The notes beneath the pieces are model-generated. The model worked only from the letters and a program-made list of their open reading frames with translations, did no database searches and was not told the origin of the DNA. From DATMNI01 sp035570275 (GTDB lineage: Bacteria > Acidobacteriota > Terriglobia > Bryobacterales > Bryobacteraceae), in the NCBI GenBank assembly GCA_035570275.1, contig DATMNI010000104.1, positions 1 through 49,594 of the forward strand: a stretch of DNA of 49,594 bases, in the 5' to 3' direction. Below, piece by piece: positions 16,268 to 24,516 of the stretch (position 1 is its first letter; every line of letters begins with the position of its first letter). The position numbers were made by a program, and so were the translations under genes.

Positions 16268-16312
16268 GCAAAACGGGGACAGCCGGCAAGGCCGCAGTCC
16301 AACGTTTTGCCT
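16240..16312. terminator. Two mutually exclusive hairpins between convergent genes
   Basis: Segment 16240-16249 (CCCCGTTTTG) pairs with 16269-16278 (CAAAACGGGG). An overlapping segment, 16266-16275 (AGGCAAAACG), pairs instead with 16303-16312 (CGTTTTGCCT). Both stems are perfect 10-mers and they share bases, so only one can form at a time. The set spans the stop of the kinase and the end of the minus-strand peptidase gene. A bidirectional terminator is the simplest reading. Confidence 0.55.
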
Positions 16313-18378
16313 TACCGCAAATTCTCGTTGAACCACCCGATCATGCGCGCCAGCACGTCCTTCTGATGCTCCGGCTTGTGGAACATGTGGCCCTCGTTCG
16401 GGTAGATCACCAATTGCGTCTTCACGCCCAGCGTCTTCAGGGCATGCCAGAACTCGTACGATTGCGCCGGCGGGCATTCGCCGTCGCGATCGCCCACTAC
16501 CACCAGGGTCGGGGTCTTGACCTGCTTGATGAAATCGATCGGCGAGCTCTTGGCGTAAACCGCCGGGTCGTCGTATACCGAGGCGCCGAAATAGGGCAGC
16601 ATCCACTGGTCGATGGAGTTCTCCCCGTAGTAGCTCTTCCAGTTGGCGATGCCGGCGCCGGCCACCGCGGCCTGGAACCGGCCGGTCTGGGTAACGGTCC
16701 ACATGGTCATGAAACCGCCATAGCTCCAGCCGGTCACGCCCAGGCGCTTGGGGTCTATGGGCGCCTGCTTGAGGGCCTCATCCACCCCGGCAAGGATGTC
16801 GCGCAGATCGCCGCCGCCAAAATCCTTCACGTTGGCCAGCGTGAATTGCTCGCCCTGCCCGTAGCTGCCGCGCGCATTCGGCATGAAGACGAAATACCCC
16901 TGCTGCGAGAGCAGCACCGGATTGAACCCGGGGCGCGGCCACGCCGGCTTCAATGACGATGCCGGCCCGCCGTGGATCGCCACCACCATCGGATACTGCC
17001 GGCTGGCGTTGAAGTCCCGCGGATAGATCAGCCAGCCCTGCACCTGAAATCCGTCGCTTGACCAGTGCAGGCTTTTGGCTTCGCCCCACAGCGGTTTGTG
17101 CGCGCTGTTTTCGTGCGTGATCTGCCGCCAATCGCCCAACCGGCCGGCCCAAACTTCCGGCGCCTGCTTCCACGAACTGCGCACCACCGCCGCCGATTTG
17201 CCGTCGGCCGAGAGCGCCACGCCGCTATCGTCGAACGGAGGCAGCACGGTCTCATCGCCGCGCCAAAGCCGCTCGGTCTGGCCGGTGGCCGGGTCGAGCT
17301 GCGAAATTGCGCTGCCGCCGTCATAGTGCTCGACGAAGTAAAGCTGTTTCGACGCCCTGGGCCACGTCAGGTGGCTGGCCGAGGATTTCATGGCGGGCGT
17401 AAGGCTGCGGGCCGGGCCGCCCTCCGCCGGCACCTGGTAGATTTCGCCGCCCGTCGAGCCTTCGTCACTCATGATGCCGCCGATGAACACGATGGACTTT
17501 CCGTCCGGCGCCCAACGCGGCACCGCCAGTTGCCGCTGGATGTCCGGCGTGTGGATGGCGTGCATTTCTCCGGTCCCGGCGGCACCCTTGTCCGCGGCGC
17601 CCTTGTCCGCGGCGCCCTTGTCCGCGGCGTCCCGGTCCACAGCGCCCCGGTCCACAGCGCCCGGATCGACTGGCAGGGTGTAGAGCCCGGCGATCCACCA
17701 GTTGTCATCGCCCGCGCCGCGCGAGGCCGTGGCCGCGAAGGTGCGCCCATCGGGCGACCAGTCGTATTCGTACACGTAGAAATCGGCCGGCGATACCTGG
17801 CGCACACCGCCCGAAAGCGGATCGACGATGGTGATCCGCTGCTCGTAGATCTTCGACTCCACCACGCCGGAATCGGGTGTCACCGGTTCCAGCGGGCCGG
17901 CGCTGCGCGGGGCGTTTTCGGTGAAGAGAACGGCCAGCCGCTTGCCGTCAGGCGACCAGGTTGGCCCCTGGAGGAAGCCGGTGAGATGTGTCAACTGCTT
18001 CGCCGGTCCGCCGCCCGCGGGCGCCACGTAAAGCTGAAGCTGCTCCTTCTTTTCCCGGTCGGATAAGAACGCGATCTGTTTGCCGTCGGGCGACCAGACC
18101 AGGCCATGCTCGTCGTGCGCGGTCTTGCCGTCGCCCGCGCTGATGCGGATGCGGAGGGCGGCAGCGGACGGCAGCCCGGCCACATAGATCGCGGACTTCC
18201 CCGCGCCGGGCAGCGCCTCGACATAGGCTACGCGCCCGCCATCCGGCGAAATTGCGGCTTGCTGAAACTGGCGGACCACGGCGATTTCGGCCAGCGTGCG
18301 GTCGAGCGGCGCCTGCGCGCGTAGGGCGGCGGCGCTAACCAAGGCGATCGCCAACAGGTTCAAAAATCTTGGGAGCAC
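16312..18378 (-). CDS. Secreted S9 family prolyl oligopeptidase-like peptidase
   Basis: 688 residues. An N-terminal signal peptide (MLPRFLNLLAIALVSAAALRA) is followed by a TolB/WD40-like beta-propeller with repeated SPDGK motifs (about residues 40-400). The C-terminal third is an alpha/beta hydrolase with the nucleophile in GWSYGGFM, Asp in VVGDRDGECP and His in NEGHMFHKPEH. S9 enzymes cleave after Pro or release dipeptides; the propeller limits substrates to peptides. A low-complexity insert of repeated DKGAA/DRGAV units (about residues 236-265) interrupts the propeller and comes from a 15-bp minisatellite. It is probably periplasmic. Confidence 0.88.
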   Translation of the reverse strand: MLPRFLNLLAIALVSAAALRAQAPLDRTLAEIAVVRQFQQAAISPDGGRVAYVEALPGAGKSAIYVAGLPSAAALRIRISAGDGKTAHDEHGLVWSPDGKQIAFLSDREKKEQLQLYVAPAGGGPAKQLTHLTGFLQGPTWSPDGKRLAVLFTENAPRSAGPLEPVTPDSGVVESKIYEQRITIVDPLSGGVRQVSPADFYVYEYDWSPDGRTFAATASRGAGDDNWWIAGLYTLPVDPGAVDRGAVDRDAADKGAADKGAADKGAAGTGEMHAIHTPDIQRQLAVPRWAPDGKSIVFIGGIMSDEGSTGGEIYQVPAEGGPARSLTPAMKSSASHLTWPRASKQLYFVEHYDGGSAISQLDPATGQTERLWRGDETVLPPFDDSGVALSADGKSAAVVRSSWKQAPEVWAGRLGDWRQITHENSAHKPLWGEAKSLHWSSDGFQVQGWLIYPRDFNASRQYPMVVAIHGGPASSLKPAWPRPGFNPVLLSQQGYFVFMPNARGSYGQGEQFTLANVKDFGGGDLRDILAGVDEALKQAPIDPKRLGVTGWSYGGFMTMWTVTQTGRFQAAVAGAGIANWKSYYGENSIDQWMLPYFGASVYDDPAVYAKSSPIDFIKQVKTPTLVVVGDRDGECPPAQSYEFWHALKTLGVKTQLVIYPNEGHMFHKPEHQKDVLARMIGWFNENLR
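17582..17671 (-). repeat. 15-bp minisatellite inside the S9 peptidase gene
   Basis: Six 15-bp units (three near-identical, three diverged) encode five-residue repeats such as ADKGA and VDRGA. As 15 is a multiple of three, copy changes keep the frame and only change the length of a loop between propeller blades. Confidence 0.8.
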
Positions 18379-18410
18379 GGATGAATCTTACCATCGAATT
18401 CCACCATCTT

Positions 18411-18452
18411 TTCGCGACCGGGTATTCGCGACCGGTTATTCGCGACCGGCTT
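18411..18452 (-). repeat. 14-bp tandem repeat upstream of the S9 peptidase gene
   Basis: Three copies of a 14-bp unit with the invariant core TTCGCGACCG, at 18411, 18425 and 18439. It lies 33 bases upstream of the peptidase start (minus strand) and downstream of hipA. It could be an array of regulator sites or a neutral repeat. Confidence 0.65.
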
Positions 18453-18543
18453 GGCGGACGGACAGGAGCGACGTGGTGCGGCGGAGGCCTGCCATGACGC
18501 AGCCCTGGCGGCATCGGGGTGGAGTTGCCGGTGCACCGCGGTT

Positions 18544-19812
18544 CTACTTCAGGGAACCCGAGGCTTTGCGGGCAGCCTTCAAATCCTCGTGCTCGAAGGC
18601 CGACGCCATACGATCGATCTCTGCCGCGCGCACGCCAACCTTGGCCGCCACCCGACGCCAACGGGCAACCGCCCGCCCTACCTGCGCCGCGATCTGGCGC
18701 GCTTCGTTCGGGCCCAGATCGAAATAGTCCGCCACTTCCAGCGCCAGGTTCAGAGAGGCGGTGCCGTCCTCAAGATCGATGGCCGTGGTCAGAATGCGCG
18801 GTTTGATGTCAGCCGGCACAGGATTGAGGTCGTAGGCCGGCGACAGCCGCCACCCGGCGGGACCAGCATATAGAAAGCCGTGATTGCGCAGATGGTCGTC
18901 GGTATTTGAAATCAGAATGCTAAACACAATCCGCCGCCACAGAGCGTGCATGTCCTCTTTCGGCAGCGCCCCGTGCTGTCGAAGCACATCCACGAACTCC
19001 AGGTAACTGCGCGCCTCGTTGTCTTTGGCTCCGAGCATGCTCATCGCCGATAAAAACGGGAGCCGCATTCCGTGCGCCCGATCGAAACGGCGGAGCAGCA
19101 GCACAGGCCGGCGGGCGACCGTCTCCAGCCGCCACGCCGGCACCGTAATACCGGCTTTCGCCGCCAGTGTCAGAGCCACCGCCTCCCACCGCATGGTGTC
19201 GATCTCGTCTCCCTTATGGGGGAACTTGGCGATCGCCAGATGACCGTCGCGGTCCCGGACCGATGCCTTGGGGCGGGCGCCGCCGAGCGACGAGCCGGGC
19301 GCCAGAAGGAGGCGCAAATCTTTATCCGTATCGGCGTTGCCCAGGACGCGTTCGGCCGCCGCCAGCAGCCGCGGCAGCTCAACCAGAAGCGGTATTTTGA
19401 CAGGTCCGTGCCCGGCGAGAAACGGCCCGCCTTCCCGCTCGGCAAATCGCAGAGCTCCCTGGCGCGCTTCGTCATCCACCATCAGCAGGTAGTCGATTTC
19501 CCTGACCGTCCGCGGTGTCTCTCCCTGAAGGTCCGCGCGGCGGCGCTCGGCGCGGCGCATCAGGAGACGCCCCCAACGGTCGGGCGCGGAGTCGCCGATG
19601 GCGCCGAACAGAGGCTTGTCCGATGGCGTGTGAAAGGGCCCCGGCCCAAGCTTCAGTGCCGGCTCAAGAGAGAAACGATCCGGATGGGCGAGCCACCTTG
19701 CGTCGTACTCGAAGGTGGCGCTCTCCTTATTCTTGCGCGTGCGCGCCCACAGCCGCCCAACCAGGTGGGGCGTGCCCTGAAGGTCGGCGTACACCACAAC
19801 TTCTTTTTCCAT
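18544..19812 (-). CDS. hipA: HipA-type serine/threonine kinase toxin
   Basis: 422 residues, about the E. coli HipA length (440). It has the HipA N-terminal domain and a kinase-like core: the regulatory P-loop segment GSSLGGARPKAS (173-184), AIAKF with a candidate ATP-binding Lys (196), the catalytic loop SNTDDHLRNHGF (Asp305, Asn310) and the metal motif AYDLNP (Asp328). All key positions are present, so it looks active. HipA toxins phosphorylate translation factors such as glutamyl-tRNA synthetase and cause dormancy; the target here is unknown. Its ATG directly follows the hipB stop without spacing. Confidence 0.9.
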   Translation of the reverse strand: MEKEVVVYADLQGTPHLVGRLWARTRKNKESATFEYDARWLAHPDRFSLEPALKLGPGPFHTPSDKPLFGAIGDSAPDRWGRLLMRRAERRRADLQGETPRTVREIDYLLMVDDEARQGALRFAEREGGPFLAGHGPVKIPLLVELPRLLAAAERVLGNADTDKDLRLLLAPGSSLGGARPKASVRDRDGHLAIAKFPHKGDEIDTMRWEAVALTLAAKAGITVPAWRLETVARRPVLLLRRFDRAHGMRLPFLSAMSMLGAKDNEARSYLEFVDVLRQHGALPKEDMHALWRRIVFSILISNTDDHLRNHGFLYAGPAGWRLSPAYDLNPVPADIKPRILTTAIDLEDGTASLNLALEVADYFDLGPNEARQIAAQVGRAVARWRRVAAKVGVRAAEIDRMASAFEHEDLKAARKASGSLK

Positions 19813-20184
19813 TTACGCGGTACCCGTAGTTTCCGGCTTGGGTCTCCGCGGGCGCGAGAGCCGGATCCGTTCCGGCAGGTGCTCCTCTTCCAACTCGCGT
19901 CCGACGGCGTCGTGCCTGGGGTCCGCCACATCGGTCAGCCGGTCGATCATTCCCAGGGAGAAGAGCACAGTGGCATAAGTGCCTAGCGCGACGCCGGCGT
20001 CACCCTTCTCCACCTTGTTTAAGGTGGTCCGGCTGATCGACGCACGTTGCGCGAGGATCGCGACGGGTATGCGGCGGCGCCGCCGGGCGTCGCGAATATC
20101 GTGTCCCAGCTTGCGGAGGGCTCGCGTGACCGGGATGGGAAGTGGTGACAGAGTTTGGCGGTTAAGGGCCATTATCGTGGTCAT
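19813..20184 (-). CDS. hipB: HipB-type HTH antitoxin
   Basis: 123 residues. A Xre-family helix-turn-helix spans about residues 24-85: LGHDIRDARRRRRIPVAILA, QRASISRTTLNKVEKGDAGV and LGTYATVLFSLG. A basic tail follows (RLSRPRRPKPETTG). HipB proteins neutralise HipA and repress their own operon by binding DNA. The ATG at 20184 or a second ATG at 20172 could be the start. No clear ribosome-binding site is seen before either, so the mRNA may be leaderless. The TAA stop abuts the hipA ATG. The long tail after the HTH may contact HipA. Confidence 0.88.
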   Translation of the reverse strand: MTTIMALNRQTLSPLPIPVTRALRKLGHDIRDARRRRRIPVAILAQRASISRTTLNKVEKGDAGVALGTYATVLFSLGMIDRLTDVADPRHDAVGRELEEEHLPERIRLSRPRRPKPETTGTA

Positions 20185-20223
20185 TATGATATGTAGGGTA
20201 TATTATTGTGGTCGTTAAGTCAA
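20171..20223 (-). promoter_or_regulatory. hipBA promoter with two direct operator-like repeats
   Basis: On the minus strand TTGACT (20218-20223) could be a -35 box. Two 16-bp direct repeats, at 20202-20217 and 20171-20186, share 14 of 16 bases (TAAYGACCACRATAAT on the minus strand). They are 31 bp apart, about three helical turns. One abuts the -35, the other covers the hipB start codon. This fits autorepression by HipB. The stretch is strikingly A/T-rich for this genome. Confidence 0.6.
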
Positions 20224-20283
20224 AGTTCCGACTGGACACGCCAAGCGGCTCGATCTGCTGGGCGGCCAGGACGGGCCGCTCGG

Positions 20284-20301
20284 GAGCTCAGTTGTGAGCT
20301 C
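20284..20301 (-). terminator. Hairpin downstream of the large S9 peptidase gene
   Basis: GAGCTCA and TGAGCTC form a perfect 7-bp stem around GTTG, 13 bases past the stop of the minus-strand peptidase gene. No U-tract follows, so termination is only suggested. Confidence 0.35.
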
Positions 20302-20313
20302 ATCATGGAGGCG

Positions 20314-23292
20314 TTATTTTAGCGTCGAAAGAGCCGTCCGCTCGCGTTCGATGTACGGCACGCCGTGCTGCATCCAATCGGGCGCGGGGGCGCCTTTCAG
20401 GTAGTGATCGAAGTATTGCTGCAGGCGGATGGTGTAGTCCTTCTGGTCGGCACGGTTGCGCAAGCCGTGAGGCTGGCCGTTGTAGTTGAACAGCCAGGCT
20501 GCCTTGCCCAGGCGGCGGAGTGACAGGAAGAATTCGATGCCCTGATACCACGGTACGGCGTCGTCGGCGTCGTTTTGCAGGATCATCACCGGGGTCTCGA
20601 CGCGGTCCACCCAGAAGATGGGCGAGTTCTCGATGAAGCGCGTGGGGAACTGCCAGATGGAGCCGCCGATGCGGCTCTGCGTGTGCTCGTACTGGAACTG
20701 GCGCGGCAGGCCGGTGCCCCAGCGAATGCCGTTGTAGGCGCTGATCATGTCCACCACGGGGGCGCCGGCGGCTACGGCGCGGAACCGCTTGGTTTGCGTG
20801 ACCATGTAGGCGATCTGGTAGCCGCCCCAACTGTGGCCCTGAATGCCGACGGCTTTTTCGTCCACGATGCCCTTGTCCACCACCGCCTGAATAGCCGGCA
20901 GCACGCATTTGAGCGCGCTCTGCCCGGGGTAGCCGGTGGTGTAAGCGATATCGGGCGTGAGCACCAGGTAGCCGTTGCTGACGTAGAAACTGATGTTGAT
21001 GGAGTGTCCGGGCGCCGGGTTGACGAAGTGGTTCACGTTCTGCGTGAGCCGTTCGTAGATGTAGACCATCAACGGGTACTTCCTGGCGGCATCGAAGTTC
21101 TCGGGCTTGTAGAGCGCCGCGGTAAGCAGGAGGCCGTCCGCGTTCTTGTACTGCACCACCTCCGACGTGCCCCACAAGAGCTTGGATTTTTGCGGGTTGG
21201 CGTCGCTCACCTTGCGGAGTTCCTTGAAGCTGCCATCGGTGATGAACAGATCGGGAAATTCGTTGAACGTCTGCTCCGTCAGCATGTAGACATCGGCATC
21301 CTTGGCCTTCACCGGCGTGCTGAGCGATTTGTCCGCCACCAGGAGCGGTTTGGGATCGCCGCCATCCAGGCTGGCGCGGAATAAACCGGTGCTCCAGGTC
21401 TTCAGGCTTTCGCTTTGGAGCATCAGGGGCTGGCCCAATGGAATCCAGGGCGTCTTCGGATCGGCCTCGGTGCGGATGTAGCGCAGCCGCAGATCCTGCT
21501 TGCGGCCATATCCGGCACTGATGTTCCTGGCGCCGGTGCCATCGGGCGCTATCCGCCAGATGTCGTAGCGGTCGTAGAGCAGCACGGACTTGCCGTCGCT
21601 GGTCCATCCGGCCGCGCCATACGGACCGGGCGTGCTCGGCGTGTCGGTGTCTTCATTGAAGAACTTCACCCCGAGGTTGCCGGTGAGGTTGACCTTCCTG
21701 CCGTCGGGAACGGAGATAGTCTGCCAGTCTTTGCCATCGAAGGTCAGCAGGTAGCGGCCGGAAGGCGACCACGTCACTCCGCCCAGATGCTTCTTGCTAA
21801 TCAGGGTGCGGGCGCCGGTGGTGGCGTCGACCAGCCAGGCGTCGGAATAGCGCTCGTCATAATCGGCCATGGTCCGGTATTGGCGATCGTCGACGCCCAG
21901 AATCCATTGCGGGCTTTCGGAAGGCGTCACGGTTTCCAGCGCAGCGTCGGCCACCTGCACCAGCTTGTGTTCGGGAATCAGGTAGGCGGCGGTGAAGGTG
22001 CGGTTGCGGTCGCGCTCGGCGCGCACCTTCTGGATGGGCTGGATGTAATCGTCCTGGTAGCTCCAGAGATCTACTACGGCTTTGTCGTCGCCGGCTGCAT
22101 CGGCCGCGTCATCTTTTTTTTCCGGAGTGGGAGGGGCGCAGGGGAAAAAGAGGCGCGTGCCGTCCCTGGAGAAGCTGAGGTTGCCTTTGTCGCTGATCAC
22201 GAACTCCTGGCGGAATCCGGGCATGCCGGCCGAGGCCAGTACGGCGGCGGTTGGCAACTGGCGGTCCCAGCGATAGACCTTGATCTTGGGCTGCCTGGAG
22301 GCCGCATCATCGCGGTCGCTCAAGAACGCGACTTGGGTTTGGTTCTCGTCGAAGGTGATCTTTTCGTATTTGCCTTTGCCCTCAAGCACAGTGACGGGCG
22401 CGCCGGTGTCGCCGGGCCTGGCCGCGAAAACGCCGTTCCTGGCCGGGTCTCTGGCGCTCACGGCGTAGACCAGTTGCTTGCCGTCATCGGTGAAGGTGAA
22501 CTCCACTACATCCGGGTAGGTGCGCCCGGTGGAATCGGCGAGCCTGCGCAGCACCAGGTCGCTGCCGAACTCCGGCCTAGGGCCACGGCCGGCGGCACCG
22601 CCACCACTACCACCACCGCCACGGCCGCCGCGCCCGCCCTGCTGGTCGTTGTCGAAGCCGCGATCGAAGCCGCCTTCGGACTTCACCGGCGCAGCGGCGG
22701 ACGGGGCCGCCTCCGGCGCCTCCATGAGGTACGCGAGATACCCCGAGGCTTGGGCCGGCAGTTGGAAGCGTTTCACCCGTTCGATGCGGGTGGCTTTGCC
22801 GGATGCCAGATCCATCACCACCATGCCATCCTTAGGCATCTGCGCGGGCGTCTTCTTATCCTTCCTGGCTTTGCCGGTATCGGCCTGGGTCGGGAACGTG
22901 GAAAAGACCAAAGTGCGGCTATCGGCCGAAAACGCGAAAGTTACCGTGGGGGGTGGAGCGGGCGGGCCTTCTTCGGGATTTGCGGCGGGTGTTGCCGCGG
23001 GCCGTGCGCCGGCCGGTTCGCGGGTCTCCTTTCCCGTGACCAGGTTGCGCACCACCACTTCGCCATCGCCCTCCTGCGGGAAGATGCCATAGGCGAGAAA
23101 CTTGCCGTCGTTGGAAAGGCGGGTGCCGGCGATGGTGCGCCAGCCATCGTAGTCTTTGTGGTTCAGCGGCCGCTTGCCGGTTTGAGCCAGCGCCACCGAA
23201 AGCAGCACGGCTGCCGAGAGCAGCCACGCGGATACACGAAGGGAAAGCCGCCGGTAATGGCGGACCTGGCGATGCCGATTCACGTTTTCCAT
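20314..23292 (-). CDS. Large secreted S9 family peptidase
   Basis: 992 residues. A basic N-terminus and hydrophobic stretch (SAWLLSAAVLLSVALAQ) form a signal peptide. Residues about 45-680 are a beta-propeller. A glycine-rich linker (GGRGGRGGGGSGGGAAGRG, about 220-240) is inserted in it. The C-terminal peptidase domain has the nucleophile motif GHSWGGYQ, Asp in LQNDADDAVPWYQG and His in NGQPHGLRNRAD. It is longer than usual S9 enzymes (about 700), mainly through the propeller region. Likely periplasmic or surface-located peptide degradation. It reads in the same direction as hipBA and the smaller S9 gene but with separate spacing. Confidence 0.88.
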   Translation of the reverse strand: MENVNRHRQVRHYRRLSLRVSAWLLSAAVLLSVALAQTGKRPLNHKDYDGWRTIAGTRLSNDGKFLAYGIFPQEGDGEVVVRNLVTGKETREPAGARPAATPAANPEEGPPAPPPTVTFAFSADSRTLVFSTFPTQADTGKARKDKKTPAQMPKDGMVVMDLASGKATRIERVKRFQLPAQASGYLAYLMEAPEAAPSAAAPVKSEGGFDRGFDNDQQGGRGGRGGGGSGGGAAGRGPRPEFGSDLVLRRLADSTGRTYPDVVEFTFTDDGKQLVYAVSARDPARNGVFAARPGDTGAPVTVLEGKGKYEKITFDENQTQVAFLSDRDDAASRQPKIKVYRWDRQLPTAAVLASAGMPGFRQEFVISDKGNLSFSRDGTRLFFPCAPPTPEKKDDAADAAGDDKAVVDLWSYQDDYIQPIQKVRAERDRNRTFTAAYLIPEHKLVQVADAALETVTPSESPQWILGVDDRQYRTMADYDERYSDAWLVDATTGARTLISKKHLGGVTWSPSGRYLLTFDGKDWQTISVPDGRKVNLTGNLGVKFFNEDTDTPSTPGPYGAAGWTSDGKSVLLYDRYDIWRIAPDGTGARNISAGYGRKQDLRLRYIRTEADPKTPWIPLGQPLMLQSESLKTWSTGLFRASLDGGDPKPLLVADKSLSTPVKAKDADVYMLTEQTFNEFPDLFITDGSFKELRKVSDANPQKSKLLWGTSEVVQYKNADGLLLTAALYKPENFDAARKYPLMVYIYERLTQNVNHFVNPAPGHSINISFYVSNGYLVLTPDIAYTTGYPGQSALKCVLPAIQAVVDKGIVDEKAVGIQGHSWGGYQIAYMVTQTKRFRAVAAGAPVVDMISAYNGIRWGTGLPRQFQYEHTQSRIGGSIWQFPTRFIENSPIFWVDRVETPVMILQNDADDAVPWYQGIEFFLSLRRLGKAAWLFNYNGQPHGLRNRADQKDYTIRLQQYFDHYLKGAPAPDWMQHGVPYIERERTALSTLK

Positions 23293-23380
23293 TGTTTTCC
23301 ATTATAGAGCCGAGCCCGGCAGGCGCGGCCGCGTTTGGGTGCTCAAACGTTTTCAGGATTTCGCCTGATCAACCGTGAAA

Positions 23381-23406
23381 CCCGCTCCCTGACGGTCGCG
23401 GCTCTG
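23381..23406 (-). repeat. Dispersed 25-bp element, intergenic copy
   Basis: Read on the minus strand it contains CAGAGCCGCGACCGTCAGGG followed by AGCGGG. The same core (AGCCGNGACCGTSAGGGAG) occurs at 36283-36307 and 39462-39486, both inside efflux genes. Confidence 0.7.
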
Positions 23407-23596
23407 TCTGGAGGATACGGATTTGCAGAGAGTTACCGAGCCGCGCACGTAAGCAATCGGCCTTGCCGCGGCGATTTCCCGACAACGCTTAAGCTCCCGC
23501 CGCAACGGTCACCAAAGGATGCCGACCCCATGGTGGATCTGGAAAAGGCCGGCTTTTTCTGGTAGCGTATGCGCACGCAGTAATCGATGCGATGGA

Positions 23597-23675
23597 GCGT
23601 TATCCGGCTTCGCGACTGTCAGTGCACCGGTCAACAAGTGCAGCATCCAATTCGGACACAGGCAACTGTTCCACC
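23597..23675 (-). pseudogene. Relic of a RelB-like antitoxin gene
   Basis: Two blocks match the intact antitoxin gene at 24810-25019: 23597-23635 (33 of 39 bases) and 23640-23675 (33 of 36 bases). Spacing between the blocks is 41 bases shorter here, a deletion that breaks the frame. The second block still encodes VEQLPVSELDAAL on the minus strand. This is a dead, diverged copy of the neighbouring antitoxin. Confidence 0.65.
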
Positions 23676-23762
23676 CGCCGATCACCCAGGATACGAGGGG
23701 GCTTCCATTCACCCACCGGATGTGTTCAGAATGGAAACGTGAACGAACCAGATCGAGGCGCG

Positions 23763-24512
23763 ATGCCTCCACCGTCTACCACAGCGGTGATCCAAGCGGT
23801 CAGGCGGGCGTCGGAACAGTCTGCGGCCGTTGTTCATGAACACATGAAACAGGGTCTGAACAGCCTCGCTACCATAGCCTCCATCGCTCCACTGGCCGGC
23901 CTGTTCGGCACCGTATGGGGCATTCTGAACTCGTTCGTCTCATGCGGTGGCGAAAAGTCGGCGTGCCTAGGGGTCATTGGCGAAAGGCTGTCGGGCTCGA
24001 TGTGGGCGACAGCGCTGGGTCTTCTAGTGGGGCTGACCTCGCTGTGGTGCTACAGGTACCTGACCGGTAGACTGGAAGCCTTCGACCACGAGATGGAAAA
24101 TGCCTACCTTGAGTTGCTGAACCGGCTGATCGTTTACCGTGAACGGTTCAAACCGGGGCTCGCAATCACGCGCGTTCGTGACACTTTTCTATTTGCCGAG
24201 AAGTCTCCGGCCGAGTTGAGACAAGACCGGAAATCCTGGCGCCGCTCCATTTTTCTGACGTGCGCGACACTCGTCGTGGCATGGTCTGTACAGGTGGTTC
24301 GCTACTTCGAGCATGACTTCTTTCCGCTGGGCCCGGCCACACGGACGGCATGCGTGTACGTTCTGTTCACGTTCTGTGTCTCATGCCTCCCGGCCCATCC
24401 TCTGTGGGTCAGACTGCTGCATCGAAGGCCCGGCGGTCTGCCAGTTGTGGGCTCCTTGATTTGCTTTTGCTGGTCTGTAGCGGAACTGGTGTTGCGCGTG
24501 CATCTCCTGTAA
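23763..24512 (+). CDS. MotA/TolQ/ExbB-like channel protein with extra C-terminal membrane segments
   Basis: 249 residues from ATG 23763 (GAGG ribosome-binding site); GTG 23739 is an alternative. The core SLATIASIAPLAGLFGTVWG (about residues 32-51) is the hallmark of the TolQ/ExbB pore helix, followed by ATALGLLVGLTSLWCY as the next helix. The usual N-terminal first membrane helix is missing. Three further hydrophobic segments, unusual for the family, follow: SIFLTCATLVVAWSVQVV, ACVYVLFTFCVSCL and VVGSLICFCWSVAELVL. Family members use the proton gradient to drive TonB/TolA-like partners; no ExbD/TolR gene is adjacent. It lies between an antitoxin relic and a toxin-antitoxin pair, suggesting accessory DNA. 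Confidence 0.65.
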   Translation: MPPPSTTAVIQAVRRASEQSAAVVHEHMKQGLNSLATIASIAPLAGLFGTVWGILNSFVSCGGEKSACLGVIGERLSGSMWATALGLLVGLTSLWCYRYLTGRLEAFDHEMENAYLELLNRLIVYRERFKPGLAITRVRDTFLFAEKSPAELRQDRKSWRRSIFLTCATLVVAWSVQVVRYFEHDFFPLGPATRTACVYVLFTFCVSCLPAHPLWVRLLHRRPGGLPVVGSLICFCWSVAELVLRVHLL

Positions 24513-24516
24513 ACAG

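Larger units (their letters stand above)
23293..23762. other. Intergenic region with a dispersed repeat and an antitoxin relic
   Basis: This 470-bp gap between the large S9 gene and the ExbB-like gene holds a 25-bp dispersed element (23381-23406) and a decayed antitoxin fragment (23597-23675). Open frames here do not resemble known proteins. The ExbB-like frame is open back to 23592, but that part crosses the antitoxin relic and is unlikely to be translated. Confidence 0.55.

Noticed and set aside
21415..23307. 630-codon open frame on the plus strand
   Set aside because: It lies antisense to the S9 peptidase gene, which has a signal peptide and a complete catalytic set. The antisense product is a low-complexity Gly/Ala/Val/His sequence, a typical shadow of high-GC coding DNA.
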